Source: Butyrivibrio sp. (lineage in GTDB: Bacteria > Bacillota > Clostridia > Lachnospirales > Lachnospiraceae). Taken from it: 64,000 bases of DNA. Position 1 is the first letter of the stretch, and each line of letters opens with the position of its first letter. Made by a program: the position numbers and the translations under genes. A model generated the notes under the pieces. That model was given only the letters and a program-made list of their open reading frames with translations, searched no databases and had not been told where the DNA came from. The stretch spans positions 62,001-126,000 of the forward strand of contig SVFY01000003.1 in assembly GCA_015056625.1 (NCBI GenBank). The letters run 5' to 3'. This document shows positions 16,667 through 25,946 of the stretch, one piece after another.

Positions 16667-17784
16667 CAGTCAAACCTCTTATATTCATCAATCCTGTAGT
16701 CGTTAAACTTTGCGCCGCCGCGAAAATAGTCAAAGACAACGTCAAGCAGCGGAAACAGCATGATCGCGCCAGTTCCCTCTCCAAGAGCCATATTTCCCTT
16801 TATAAGCGGAGAGAGCAAAAGAGCCTTAAGCGCCATCAGATTTCCCTTCTCCCTGCCTTCGTGGGATGGGATAAGATACTCTCTGATCCCGGGAACAAGG
16901 CTATCTGCCAGCAAAGCCGCAGTAGTGCTTATAACCCCGTCAAGCACCACCGGGATGTGGTTTATGGCGCATCCAATGCAAAGTCCAGAAAGCCCTGCTA
17001 TATCGAGGCCTCCAAGATTGCACAAAATATCAAGGGCACGGTTCTTCTTATCCTCAACGCTCTCTTCATCGATCGCTTTGCAGGAATCATCAGGCTTTTC
17101 GCCATAGCCATACTTTAAAAGCCCCTGCTTAACCACTTTAGTTTTTCTATGAAGCCCTGCATCGTCAAGGCCGGAGCCTCTTCCAACAATTCCTTCACTA
17201 TCAGTTTGCAAAAGAGCTGACAGCACCGCTGCAGATGTGGTGGTATTTCCAATTCCCATCTCACCGGTAGCTATGGCCTTATAGCCTTTTTTTGCCAGGT
17301 CTCCCGCCAGGTCCATTCCCCTCTCTATGGCAAGAAGGGCTTCTTCCGAGGTCATGGCAGGTTCATTTAAAAAGTTTCTGGTGCCCCGTCTTACCTTAAG
17401 GTCCAAAACACCATCTACCAGCTCTCCGCAGTCAATTCCAATATCCACCGGAACTATATCTACACGGGCGGATCTTCCTAAAGTGCAGGCGGTGCTGATG
17501 CCTGCCCCAAGAGCCCTGGCTACGGCTGTTGTTATCTCTTTTCCAGTCTGGGAGACCCCTTCCTCCACGATGCCATTGTCCGCGCACATGATGACCGCAG
17601 CCCTTTTATCTATTGCTGGGTCTATCGTTCCCTCAATTGCAGCGATCCTTGCCACCACAGTTTCAAAATCCCCAAGGCCGTCTATGGGCTTTGAGATTCC
17701 GTCCCATTTTTTCCTTGCAGCTAAGTAAATGTCAGCATCAGGAGGTTCTATCTTAAGTTCAAATAGTTTCTTTGTTGTGAGCAT
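16666..17784 (-). CDS. cobT: nicotinate-nucleotide:dimethylbenzimidazole phosphoribosyltransferase
   Basis: A 372-residue CobT, which makes the alpha-ribazole phosphate of the lower ligand. Clear blocks: MCADNGIVEEGVSQTGKEIT (residues about 66-85), MGIGNTTTSAAVLSAL, VGRGSGLDD, GGLDIAGLSGLCIGCA and the C-terminal LGEGTGAIMLFPLLD. The catalytic glutamate lies in the EGTGA segment. The gene is 1 bp after cbiA. Which base it activates cannot be read from the sequence. Confidence 0.94.
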   Translation of the reverse strand: MLTTKKLFELKIEPPDADIYLAARKKWDGISKPIDGLGDFETVVARIAAIEGTIDPAIDKRAAVIMCADNGIVEEGVSQTGKEITTAVARALGAGISTACTLGRSARVDIVPVDIGIDCGELVDGVLDLKVRRGTRNFLNEPAMTSEEALLAIERGMDLAGDLAKKGYKAIATGEMGIGNTTTSAAVLSALLQTDSEGIVGRGSGLDDAGLHRKTKVVKQGLLKYGYGEKPDDSCKAIDEESVEDKKNRALDILCNLGGLDIAGLSGLCIGCAINHIPVVLDGVISTTAALLADSLVPGIREYLIPSHEGREKGNLMALKALLLSPLIKGNMALGEGTGAIMLFPLLDVVFDYFRGGAKFNDYRIDEYKRFD

Positions 17785-17785
17785 C

Positions 17786-19162
17786 TTAAATCTTTCTCAA
17801 AAATTCTCTGATAAAATCAGGATTTGAAGGATAGTACAGGTGTGCAAAGCCTGCAAAGACGTTTCCCTTTTCCTGGTACCCTTCCCAGGACCTGCTGCCA
17901 TAGGGCTTGGTCATGGTGCACGCGCTTCCGTTATCTGTGGTGTCGCAGTAGTGGAACTCATGGCCCCGTATGGTGGCGCCAGCTCCAAGATACCTCGTAT
18001 CCTCCCTGGCAGTAACCTTCACATATCCAAAATGCGAAAGCTTCTCTGTCATAAAGCCCTGCCCTGACAAGACACCAGCCATATCATATACAGAGCCGTC
18101 CCTGTCCTTAAAAGAGTCCTTCAGGTACAGGAATCCTCCACACTCTGCAAGGATCGGAACGCCGCCTTCTGCAGCTTTTTTAATGTCATCCCTCATAGAA
18201 GTGTTTTCCGACAGCTCCTTTAGGTGAAGTTCTGGATATCCCCCTCCGATCAGTATCCCATCTGCCTCCGGCAGGTGCTTATCATGGATTGGGGAAAAGA
18301 ACTTCAACCTGGCTCCCATCTTTTCAAGAAGCCTTAAATTGTCCTGATAGTAAAAACAAAAGGCTTCATCCATGGCGACGGCCACAGTTTTATCCGTAAC
18401 AGGCGTTATCTCTTTACCTTCGTATTCTAGTGTCTTTGCGCCTTTAGCAATCTCAAAAAACTTCTCAAAGTTAAAGCTCTTTTCAAGCTCTTTTGCCACC
18501 CTGTCAATTATATCTAAAACCTCTGGCACCTCATCGGGCATCACAAGTCCCAGGTGCCTGCTTCCAAGAAGCTCTCCCTGAAGCTTTGGCAAATAGCCCA
18601 CCACAGGAAGCCCAAGCTCTTTTTCAATCTGAGAAGCTATGTCAGGGGCTATCATGGGTGAGATGTTATTAAGTATCACTCCTCTTATCATGGAGTCTTT
18701 CTGAAGGTCCCCGTTTTCATTTTCCCCTCCGGTCATATATTCTGCAAAGCCCTTGATCATGGGAATCACAGACCTGCTCATACCTCGGCAGTTGACCACC
18801 ATGATGGCGGGAGTAGCGGTTTTTACGCACAGATCGTAGGAAGAGCCTTCCAACTCACACTTCCCCATTCCGTCGTAGTAGCCCATAACCCCTTCGATCA
18901 CTGCGATATCCCTGCCTTCCATGCCGGAAACAAGGCTCCTTATTACCCCCTCCTTACCTGCAAGGAAAAGGTCAAGATTTCCTGATGGAATCCCAAGGAC
19001 CTTCTGATGGAACATCGGGTCAATATAGTCAGGGCCGCACTTAAAGCTGCACGGATCGTAGCCCCTCTTTTTAAGAAGCCGCAGGATAGCGCAGGTGACA
19101 AGGGTCTTGCCGCTGCCACTTCCCGGAGCGCATACGAGGATTCTCGGATTGACACTGATCAT
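17786..19162 (-). CDS. cbiA: cobyrinate a,c-diamide synthase
   Basis: A 458-residue glutamine amidotransferase that amidates cobyrinic acid. N-terminal P-loop CAPGSGSGKTLVTCAI, KCGPDYIDPMFH, and the C-terminal class I glutaminase domain with GGGYPELHLKEL, ILAECGGFLYL (catalytic Cys) and GHEFHYCDTTD. I place the start at ATG 19162, with GAGG upstream; the TTG at 19174 would overlap the preceding stop. Gap to the previous gene is 8 bp. Confidence 0.93.
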   Translation of the reverse strand: MISVNPRILVCAPGSGSGKTLVTCAILRLLKKRGYDPCSFKCGPDYIDPMFHQKVLGIPSGNLDLFLAGKEGVIRSLVSGMEGRDIAVIEGVMGYYDGMGKCELEGSSYDLCVKTATPAIMVVNCRGMSRSVIPMIKGFAEYMTGGENENGDLQKDSMIRGVILNNISPMIAPDIASQIEKELGLPVVGYLPKLQGELLGSRHLGLVMPDEVPEVLDIIDRVAKELEKSFNFEKFFEIAKGAKTLEYEGKEITPVTDKTVAVAMDEAFCFYYQDNLRLLEKMGARLKFFSPIHDKHLPEADGILIGGGYPELHLKELSENTSMRDDIKKAAEGGVPILAECGGFLYLKDSFKDRDGSVYDMAGVLSGQGFMTEKLSHFGYVKVTAREDTRYLGAGATIRGHEFHYCDTTDNGSACTMTKPYGSRSWEGYQEKGNVFAGFAHLYYPSNPDFIREFLRKI

Positions 19163-19170
19163 AAACAACC

Positions 19171-21231
19171 TCAAAAACTAATGATATATACTGGATTCTG
19201 GGCATCTGCCAGGTGGTAGGAACCCTTCTTTTCGTAGCGGCTTACATTGACCTGGATGATCCTGGCATCTGTTATGCCCTTTTTATCAAGAACGCTCACA
19301 GTTTCAGCCATGGTCTCAAGGGTCACACAGTTTATCACGACCTTCGCCGAAGGATTAGCGCTAAGTACCGCTGTCAGGATGTCCTCAAGATTTCCGCCGC
19401 TTCCTCCAACAAAGACGCCCTCTGGCTTTGGCAGGTCCTTTAAAGCTTCTGGCGCAAGCCCCTTAACCACAGTTACGTTATTAAGTCCGAATTTCTTTTT
19501 GTTTTCAAAAAGAAGCTCCACTGCCTCATCTTTTCTCTCTATGGCATAGACATCTATGGTAGGATCCAAAAGAGCTGCCTCCATGGATATTGAGCCGGTT
19601 CCAGCTCCCACATCCCAGAGGGCTGCGTTTTTCTTAAGCTCAAGCCTTCTGATGGACAGAGCCCTTATATCCTCCTTGGTCATAGGGACGTTCCCCCTTG
19701 TGATGTCACTGTCCATTAGCCCCGCATTTATTCGCCTCTCCGGGGCTTTAGGGTTATGGATATACAAAAGAACTTTACCCTGATATTTTAAAAGCTCGCT
19801 TGTATCTGTTACCTCAAATACCGCTTCACTGACGGAGACTTTTGATGGATCAGAAAAAGCTTCGTCTTCTTTACAAGAACCCAGGTTTACTCCGACAGTT
19901 ACGCGATAGCCCTCATCAAGGCCATCTATTATCTTTTTTGCATCCTCAATGTCAGATGGCAGAACGAAAAGATTCTCTTCCATCTTGGCAAATCCGTTTA
20001 CATTGCACTTTCTGCCATGGGCACTTACCACCTTCACATCCTCAAGAGGCAGAGAGAGCCTGTTTGCAAAAAGAGCTATCGACGATATTCCTGATACCTT
20101 TCTGACCTCATATCCTTTTCCCAAAAAGAAGCTTTCACCTCTTTTAGCGCCGCTGCATAAAGAGATATCTCCAGAGTAGATAACAAGAGGCATCTTATAC
20201 TCAGGATGATCTTCAAGATATTCATATATTTTCTCAGGATCATACTGGGCTATCAAAGGGCAGTCCATATCTGATCTAAATGTGCCCTGGAGCCTTGTGC
20301 CCATTAAAGAGCCCGCTCTTTGGATTTTAAACTCATCAAGCACAGTCTTAGCCCCAAAGATAATGTCAGCGCCTTCAAGAGCATTCAAAAACTCTATAGT
20401 CCAAAGCTCGCTGCTTCCTGGCCCCATGCCAGCAAGGGTGATAACCTTGCACTCCTTGTTGCCACCGCAAACTCTCTTGATCACTTCTTCCAGAGAGCTG
20501 CATGTATCTACTGTTTCACCCCTGTCCTTCTCGGGATTTGAGATCACCACGCACTTTACACCACAAGCCCTTGCTGCCGCCAGCTTTTCTTCAAAACCGC
20601 CGCTACTGCCACTCTCCTTTGTAAGGATAACTTTGGCGCCGGTTTCTTTTATAAGAGCCTCGTTCATCCCCTGGGAAAATGGTCCCTGCATGGCGATTAT
20701 CTGCCTTCCGGACAGACCTGCTTCAAGGCACTTATTTAGACTGTCTATACTTGGAAGAACTCTTGCATAGACTCTTGTTTTATCAGTTATCCCGGCAAGT
20801 AGCTCTGAAAGGTCCCTGCTACCAGTAAGGACAAGGATATTGCCCGAAGTTTCTTCAAGAACCTTGGATGCCTCAGATACGGAAGATACTGAGGTAGTGC
20901 CCTCCTCATCCCATTTATCAAGCGGCCTCTTGAGCCTTATATAGGTAGTTTTAGTCTCCTTGCAGGCAGCGGCAATTTCAGAAGAAACCAAAGTGGCAAA
21001 GGGGTGGGTTGCATCAACTACCTTTGTGTACTCACCCTTTGAAAGAAGTGCCACCATTTCATCCTTGCTCTTCCTGCCAACAAGGAGGTTCTCTTCACCG
21101 GATTCAAGCTCTATCTCTTTTCCATATTCAGTTGCGACACTGACCACATGAGGTACTCCCGCCTTTGACAGGGCATCTGCCAGCTTCCTTCCCTCTGTAG
21201 TTCCACCAAATATAAGGATATTCTCCCTCAT
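19171..21231 (-). CDS. cbiJET: CbiJ-CbiE-CbiT three-domain fusion
   Basis: A 686-residue protein with three cobalamin enzymes in one chain. Residues 1-250: cobalt-precorrin-6A reductase CbiJ (ILIFGGTTEGRKLADAL, VVDATHPFA, VLTGSRDLSEL). Residues about 258-465: C5-methyltransferase CbiE (TLAGMGPGSSELWT, VIYSGDISLCSGAK, VSGISSIALFANRL). Residues about 490-686: C15-methyltransferase/decarboxylase CbiT (GNVPMTKEDIRALSI, LWDVGAGTGSISMEAAL, FVGGSGGNLEDIL). CbiE-CbiT fusions (CobL) are common; adding CbiJ in front joins the reduction and the following methylation/decarboxylation steps. The start ATG overlaps no other gene; cbiH ends 10 bp upstream. Confidence 0.93.
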   Translation of the reverse strand: MRENILIFGGTTEGRKLADALSKAGVPHVVSVATEYGKEIELESGEENLLVGRKSKDEMVALLSKGEYTKVVDATHPFATLVSSEIAAACKETKTTYIRLKRPLDKWDEEGTTSVSSVSEASKVLEETSGNILVLTGSRDLSELLAGITDKTRVYARVLPSIDSLNKCLEAGLSGRQIIAMQGPFSQGMNEALIKETGAKVILTKESGSSGGFEEKLAAARACGVKCVVISNPEKDRGETVDTCSSLEEVIKRVCGGNKECKVITLAGMGPGSSELWTIEFLNALEGADIIFGAKTVLDEFKIQRAGSLMGTRLQGTFRSDMDCPLIAQYDPEKIYEYLEDHPEYKMPLVIYSGDISLCSGAKRGESFFLGKGYEVRKVSGISSIALFANRLSLPLEDVKVVSAHGRKCNVNGFAKMEENLFVLPSDIEDAKKIIDGLDEGYRVTVGVNLGSCKEDEAFSDPSKVSVSEAVFEVTDTSELLKYQGKVLLYIHNPKAPERRINAGLMDSDITRGNVPMTKEDIRALSIRRLELKKNAALWDVGAGTGSISMEAALLDPTIDVYAIERKDEAVELLFENKKKFGLNNVTVVKGLAPEALKDLPKPEGVFVGGSGGNLEDILTAVLSANPSAKVVINCVTLETMAETVSVLDKKGITDARIIQVNVSRYEKKGSYHLADAQNPVYIISF

Positions 21232-21241
21232 GGCATGCTCC

Positions 21242-22012
21242 TTATTTCTCGCTTTCGTATCCCCTTGGGGTTACCATCTTGCCCCCAACCTGTCTGGTTC
21301 CGGAACTTCCGATAAATACTGTTGTGAACATATCCGCAGTGTAGTCTCTAAGATCATTGAGACTCATTACATGACAGTACTCACCTTCTCTTCCGATTTC
21401 TCCTGCAACACCGCAGACTCTGCTCCCGTCACAGACCCTCAATAAAATATCACACGCTTTTCTTAAATATCCAGCTCTGCTCTTACTTTCAGGGTTATAT
21501 AAAACTATAGTCATATCTGCTTCTGCAGCAAGTCTTAATCTCTTTTCAATAAGCTCCCAGGAGGTAAGTCTGTCGCTCAGACTGATAAGACAAAAATCAT
21601 GTATGAGGGGTGCTCCAAGAAGGGCAGCTCCGCTTATTGCAGCGGTAACACCTGGTATTATTTCAACCTGGATCTTTTCTACACATTCACCATCATCTGC
21701 CATATGTCCTTTACTACCCAGGTTCTCCGCCATTGATACAGCAAGTCCTGCAAGTCCATAAACACCAGCGTCTCCGCTGCAGATAAGACACACTTTTTTT
21801 CCTTCCTGGCATTTATCAAGGGCCATCTTCACCCTTTTCTCCTCTCCCATCATGGGCGTTGAAAGGTACTCTTTATCTGGAAAATGTGGTCGTACCAGGT
21901 CGCAGTAAACTGTATAGCCTGCGATCACATCGCACTCTTTAAGGGCGTTGACAGCTCTTACTGTCATATTTTCATAACTTCCAGGGCCTATCCCCACTAC
22001 GTAAAGCTTCAT
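21242..22012 (-). CDS. cbiH: cobalt-precorrin-3 C17-methyltransferase
   Basis: A 256-residue SAM-dependent methyltransferase of the tetrapyrrole methylase family, the ring-contraction enzyme. It starts KLYVVGIGPGSYENMTVRA with the GxGPG loop, then the second loop CSGDAGVYGLAGLA and IIPGVTAAISGAALLGAPL, DFCLISLSDRLTSWE, LYNPESKSR. These match CbiH/CobJ rather than CbiF or CbiL. ATG 22012 is preferred (GGAG 8 bp upstream) over the TTG at 22027. A terminator-like hairpin lies upstream. Confidence 0.92.
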   Translation of the reverse strand: MKLYVVGIGPGSYENMTVRAVNALKECDVIAGYTVYCDLVRPHFPDKEYLSTPMMGEEKRVKMALDKCQEGKKVCLICSGDAGVYGLAGLAVSMAENLGSKGHMADDGECVEKIQVEIIPGVTAAISGAALLGAPLIHDFCLISLSDRLTSWELIEKRLRLAAEADMTIVLYNPESKSRAGYLRKACDILLRVCDGSRVCGVAGEIGREGEYCHVMSLNDLRDYTADMFTTVFIGSSGTRQVGGKMVTPRGYESEK

Positions 22013-22039
22013 GTTTTCTCCGATCAAATACCAATTGTT

Positions 22040-22067
22040 TTTATAAAAAGCTGTATTTCTACAGCTT
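22040..22067 (-). terminator. hairpin with T-run inside the cobalamin operon
   Basis: On the minus strand AAGCTGTA (22067-22060) pairs with TACAGCTT (22055-22048) across a 4-nt loop and is followed by TTTATAAAAAC. It lies between the cbiG stop and the cbiH start, so part of transcription may stop here. Confidence 0.55.
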
Positions 22068-22073
22068 AGATGA

Positions 22074-23138
22074 TCAGCGCCAGGTCAGTTCTTTTGGCAG
22101 GACTCCCGCTGCAAAGGTCATTCCATTTTCTGAAACCTTTGAGAGGATGAGCCTTGTGCATCCATAAGCCATGACTGATCTCTCGCAGACATTGTCAACT
22201 CCAACAGTCTCCTTAACAAATTCAGAGCCATGGAAATCTCCCTGCTGAGCCATCAGGATTTCCTCGCTAAAGGTCTTAAATTCAGCCCCAAAGACCTCTG
22301 CGGTCTCAATAAGTCCCTGCTCCTGGGATTTAATATCGGCTGATGTCAATGCTTTTACAGCCCTCTTGTCTATTCCCAGTCTGTTTAAACACTTCCATGC
22401 AAAGAAGATCAGGTCCTCGCTGCTTTTTCCTCTCCTGCATCCCATTCCTATAACTATAGATCTTGGAATGAGCCTCAGTGCATTTCCCCGAAATACACAG
22501 GGAGAAATATAAATATCAAATGATTCTTTTGAAAAAGTGATATTATCAGGATTTTTGCCTGTAATTATCTCTTTTCTAAACTCATTATCTATATAAAAAG
22601 ATCCGCTTCCGGTTTCAAGAAGTCTTGCAGTAAAGTCCTTGGCCTTTTTCATGTCGCTGATAACAAGGTCATTGTCCCTGGCAAAAACGTCAACTGCAAA
22701 CTCTCCCCTTACATCTGTGGCTGTGGTCATTACAGCATGGGCTCCCAGTATCCTTGCTATCTTAACAGCCTCATCCACTGATCCTCCAAGATGTCCGGAC
22801 AGGATTGGAATTACATAACGTGCGTTTTCATCAACCACCAGGACTCCTGGATCTGTTGTCTTATCTGACACAAAAGGCGCAATTGCCCTGACTGCAATGC
22901 CACAGGCTCCAATAAATATAAGAGTATTTCCGGTCTTAAATACACTTTCTGTCCAGTCCTTAAGGCCCTCTGCCTGGTCGTCCTCGCTAAAAGAGCTGTC
23001 TCTGGCGCCTGCAATAAGACTGTTCATAACAAACCTTGTTCCTTCATTCTTAAGAGCCTCAATGAGTTTTTCCATCACTTCCCTGCCCCTCGATGTGAAG
23101 CATATTAACTTGTATTTACCTACTTCCGCCTTCTCCAT
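22074..23138 (-). CDS. cbiG: cobalt-precorrin-5A hydrolase
   Basis: A 354-residue CbiG, which opens the lactone ring of cobalt-precorrin-5A. The N-terminal part has FIGACGIAVRAIAPFVSDKTTDP and VIPILSGHLGGSVDEAVKIA, the middle has TDVRGEFAVDVFA and the C-terminal domain has IGMGCRRGKSSEDL with the late SVMAYGCTRLILSK. Full-length, so both CbiG domains are present. ATG follows AGGAG; it overlaps the end of btuD by 23 bp. Confidence 0.92.
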   Translation of the reverse strand: MEKAEVGKYKLICFTSRGREVMEKLIEALKNEGTRFVMNSLIAGARDSSFSEDDQAEGLKDWTESVFKTGNTLIFIGACGIAVRAIAPFVSDKTTDPGVLVVDENARYVIPILSGHLGGSVDEAVKIARILGAHAVMTTATDVRGEFAVDVFARDNDLVISDMKKAKDFTARLLETGSGSFYIDNEFRKEIITGKNPDNITFSKESFDIYISPCVFRGNALRLIPRSIVIGMGCRRGKSSEDLIFFAWKCLNRLGIDKRAVKALTSADIKSQEQGLIETAEVFGAEFKTFSEEILMAQQGDFHGSEFVKETVGVDNVCERSVMAYGCTRLILSKVSENGMTFAAGVLPKELTWR

Positions 23139-24162
23139 ACATTTTCTCCTTTAGCTTTTTTATAACCTTAGGATAATTGTCTCTGTCATGTACAAAGCTG
23201 CAATTTTTGCAGTTCTTTATTCCCTTTTCGTTAACTGTATACTCTCCTCCGCAGTCCTTTACGTCGTACAAAGGACAGTAGCAGAACAGGCAGCTGAACT
23301 TATCATCTGAAACCTCATGGCAGGGATAGTACTCACACTGTCTGTTTACAAAATAGGAACAGTGCTTTCTTTCCGCAATAGTTTCATAACTTTTGTTATC
23401 CTTATCCTCCTGGCCTGTACCAATACCTGCCATCACCTTTTCATACATCTCATCATCAAGGTCAAAGAGTTCTTTAAGCAGTCCCTCTTTAACAACCTCT
23501 TCCGGAGTCTTCACCAGAACATGGCCATCGTCATAGACAAGCAGCAGCCTGTCAGATACCTCAAGGGCAAGCTCCAGCTCGTGGAGAGACATAACAATCG
23601 TTATCCCAATCCCGGTCAGTTTCTTTATGACCTCCATGAGTTCAAGCCTGTGCCTTACGTCCATATAGGAGGTTGGCTCATCCATCACCAGGTACTCAGG
23701 GCTTTGACAGATTGCCCTTGCAATCAGGGTTCTCTGCTTTTGTCCGTCGCTCATGTCAGAAAATGGCACATCTTCAAGCTCTTTTATATTCATAAGCTCA
23801 AGGGCTCTGTCTGTTTCTTTTTCATCCTCATCGCCAAATACCCCGAAGGATCCGGTAAATGGCAGCCTTCCTGACATCACCACATCCCTGCAGGTCATAA
23901 GAACAGGCTTGACCCTCTCTGTTGTCACAACTGACATGCTCCTTGATATCTCTTTTACAGACAGCTTGCCAAGGTCGCTTCCATCAATCTCAACCGTTCC
24001 CCCAAGGAGCCTTAGGTTTCCGCTTATGCTCTTTATGATGGTTGATTTTCCGCCGCCGTTGGGGCCTATGAGGGTTATTACTTCGCCGTTTTTAATATCA
24101 ATCGTTACGTCATTTGCCACAATCTTTTTGCCATATCCAGCCTGAAGGCCATTAAGCTTCAT
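23116..24162 (-). CDS. btuD: cobalamin/corrinoid ABC ATPase with C-terminal Cys-rich domain
   Basis: A 348-residue protein. Residues 1 to about 245 are a FecE/BtuD-type ATPase: Walker A LIGPNGGGKSTI, signature MSDGQKQRTLIARAI, Walker B YLVMDEPTSYMD and the switch histidine in MSLHELELAL. Residues about 265-348 hold eleven cysteines in the pattern HCSYFVNRQCEYYPCH, CLFCYCPLYDVKDCGG and NCKNCSFVHDRDNY, which I read as the cysteine-rich small (zf-like) domain also found as stand-alone proteins in cobalamin loci. Joining it to the transport ATPase is unusual and suggests a metal- or redox-responsive tail. Overlaps btuC by 11 bp and cbiG by 23 bp. Confidence 0.9.
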   Translation of the reverse strand: MKLNGLQAGYGKKIVANDVTIDIKNGEVITLIGPNGGGKSTIIKSISGNLRLLGGTVEIDGSDLGKLSVKEISRSMSVVTTERVKPVLMTCRDVVMSGRLPFTGSFGVFGDEDEKETDRALELMNIKELEDVPFSDMSDGQKQRTLIARAICQSPEYLVMDEPTSYMDVRHRLELMEVIKKLTGIGITIVMSLHELELALEVSDRLLLVYDDGHVLVKTPEEVVKEGLLKELFDLDDEMYEKVMAGIGTGQEDKDNKSYETIAERKHCSYFVNRQCEYYPCHEVSDDKFSCLFCYCPLYDVKDCGGEYTVNEKGIKNCKNCSFVHDRDNYPKVIKKLKEKMYGEGGSR

Positions 24163-25171
24163 GGTTTCCCCTCCTTCTCACCATCATGTAGATGACAATT
24201 GGCGCTCCAAAAAGAGATGTCACAGCCGAAATGTTGAGCTCCGTAGGGGCAAACATCTGCCTTGCCAAAAGGTCACTGAACATGCAAAATACTGAGCCTG
24301 CAAGAAAGCTTGCAGGAACCAGCACTATCGGCTTTGATGACTTTAGAAGTTCCCTTACCAGAAATGGCACTGCAATTCCAATAAAAGAGATGGGACCTGC
24401 AAAGGCTGTGACGCAGGCCGACAACACGCTTGAAAGCAGTATTACCAGGACTCTGCAGGCCTTAACATTTACTCCAACGCTTCTTGCGTAGGTTTCCCCA
24501 AGCCTCATGGCATCCAGCGCCTTACTGAGCAGCATAACAAGAATAAATGTCGCAAACACGATCACTGCTGCGTATTTCACCGTCCCCATATCTGTCCCTG
24601 AAAAGCTTCCCTGGGACCAGCCATGGAGATTGACTATGTCTGAGTCATCTGCAAAAGCCACTAAAAAGTCAGTGATGGCGCTGCAGATATATCCTATCAT
24701 GATGCCTGCTGCCAGAAGGATTCCCATATTCCTTACCGCTCTCGATATAATGATAATGAAAAAGGTTGAGATGACAGCCCCAACAAAGGCCGCCAGAACC
24801 AGCATGGTACTGGTTGTCCTGCCTGTTGAGCTGGCAATGACGATCAAAAGCACCGCTACCGCCATCTTGGCTCCGGAGGATATTCCAAGGATGTACGGCC
24901 CTGCGATCGGATTTGCGAAATAGGTCTGTAAAAGAAATCCGGAAACCGCCAAAGCGCCGCCAAGAATAAAGGTCATAATGACTCTTGGAAGCCTTATGTC
25001 CGTGATGATGGCTGCGTTTTTTAAGCCCCCATTTCCTGTGAGCACCAAAAATGCGTCTCTAAAGCTGATGCTGACATTTCCAATGGCGATGGATAGGAAA
25101 AATCCCAAGACCACCAGTGCTGTAAGGGCTATAAAAACTACTATTCTCCTTATCTTCCTTTCTTTTTCCAT
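24152..25171 (-). CDS. btuC: FecCD/BtuC-type ABC permease
   Basis: A 339-residue membrane protein with about ten helices, of the FecCD family that moves vitamin B12, iron chelates or cobalt chelates. Marks: IRLPRVIMTFILGGALAVSG, NPIAGPYILGISSGAKMAV, and GPISFIGIAVPFLVREL before the last helices, the coupling region for the ATPase. It overlaps cbiF at its start and btuD at its end, so transport and synthesis are translated as one unit. Confidence 0.92.
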   Translation of the reverse strand: MEKERKIRRIVVFIALTALVVLGFFLSIAIGNVSISFRDAFLVLTGNGGLKNAAIITDIRLPRVIMTFILGGALAVSGFLLQTYFANPIAGPYILGISSGAKMAVAVLLIVIASSTGRTTSTMLVLAAFVGAVISTFFIIIISRAVRNMGILLAAGIMIGYICSAITDFLVAFADDSDIVNLHGWSQGSFSGTDMGTVKYAAVIVFATFILVMLLSKALDAMRLGETYARSVGVNVKACRVLVILLSSVLSACVTAFAGPISFIGIAVPFLVRELLKSSKPIVLVPASFLAGSVFCMFSDLLARQMFAPTELNISAVTSLFGAPIVIYMMVRRRGNHEA

Positions 25172-25932
25172 CAGCTGTCTGTTCCTTTTCTAAATCCGGT
25201 AGTAAAGCCCGGATCATAGAGCTTTGACTTCTCATATCCTGAAGGCTCCACCACATCTCCAACGATGATGAGAGCCGTTTTTTCAATTCCGTTTTCCCTG
25301 GCTACTTCCGGAAGATTCTCTAAGGTGCACCTGAATTTCTTTTCATCGGGCCAGGTGGCCTTATAAACTATGGCACAGGGCGTGTCCTTATCTCTTCCTG
25401 CAGCTATAAGGCGGCTTGAAAGCCTCTCCGTATCCCCTGCAGACAGGAAAAACACCATGGTGGAGCCATGTTCAGAAAGGGACTCCAGGGACTCTTTTTC
25501 AGGGACTCCTGTCCGGCCGTCCATTCTTGTGATAATAACGCTCTGGCTCACTGTGGGCAGGGTGTACTCAAGGTTAAGAGCTGCTGCCGCTCCGCAAAAA
25601 GAGCTGACGCCAGGGGTTACATCATAGCTAATAGCAAGCTCATTCAGGGCATCCATCTGCTCCCTGATAGCCCCGTAAATACTGGGATCTCCCGTGTGGA
25701 GCCTGACGATCTCTTTGCCCTTGCCATCTGCGTCCTTAACTATATCTATCACCTGATCCAGGGTAAGCCTTGCACTGTCGTGGATAGCGCACCCCTCTTT
25801 GGCGTACTTCAAAAGCCCGGGATTTACAAGGGAACCTGCGTAGATGATAACGTCTGCCCTCTCCAAAAGCTCTTTTCCCCTTATGGTTATAAGGTCCTCA
25901 GCTCCCGGACCTGCTCCTACAAAATGAACCAT
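25171..25932 (-). CDS. cbiF: cobalt-precorrin-4 C11-methyltransferase
   Basis: A 253-residue SAM-dependent tetrapyrrole methylase. MVHFVGAGPGAEDLITIRG at the N-terminus, VIIYAGSLVNPGLL, LHTGDPSIYGAIREQMDAL, VTPGVSSFCGAAAALNLEYT and VSQSVIITRMDGRTGVPEKE are typical CbiF/CobM blocks. Start ATG follows AGGA. It acts between CbiH and CbiG in the pathway. Confidence 0.93.
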   Translation of the reverse strand: MVHFVGAGPGAEDLITIRGKELLERADVIIYAGSLVNPGLLKYAKEGCAIHDSARLTLDQVIDIVKDADGKGKEIVRLHTGDPSIYGAIREQMDALNELAISYDVTPGVSSFCGAAAALNLEYTLPTVSQSVIITRMDGRTGVPEKESLESLSEHGSTMVFFLSAGDTERLSSRLIAAGRDKDTPCAIVYKATWPDEKKFRCTLENLPEVARENGIEKTALIIVGDVVEPSGYEKSKLYDPGFTTGFRKGTDS

Positions 25933-25946
25933 ATTTCCTGCCTTCC

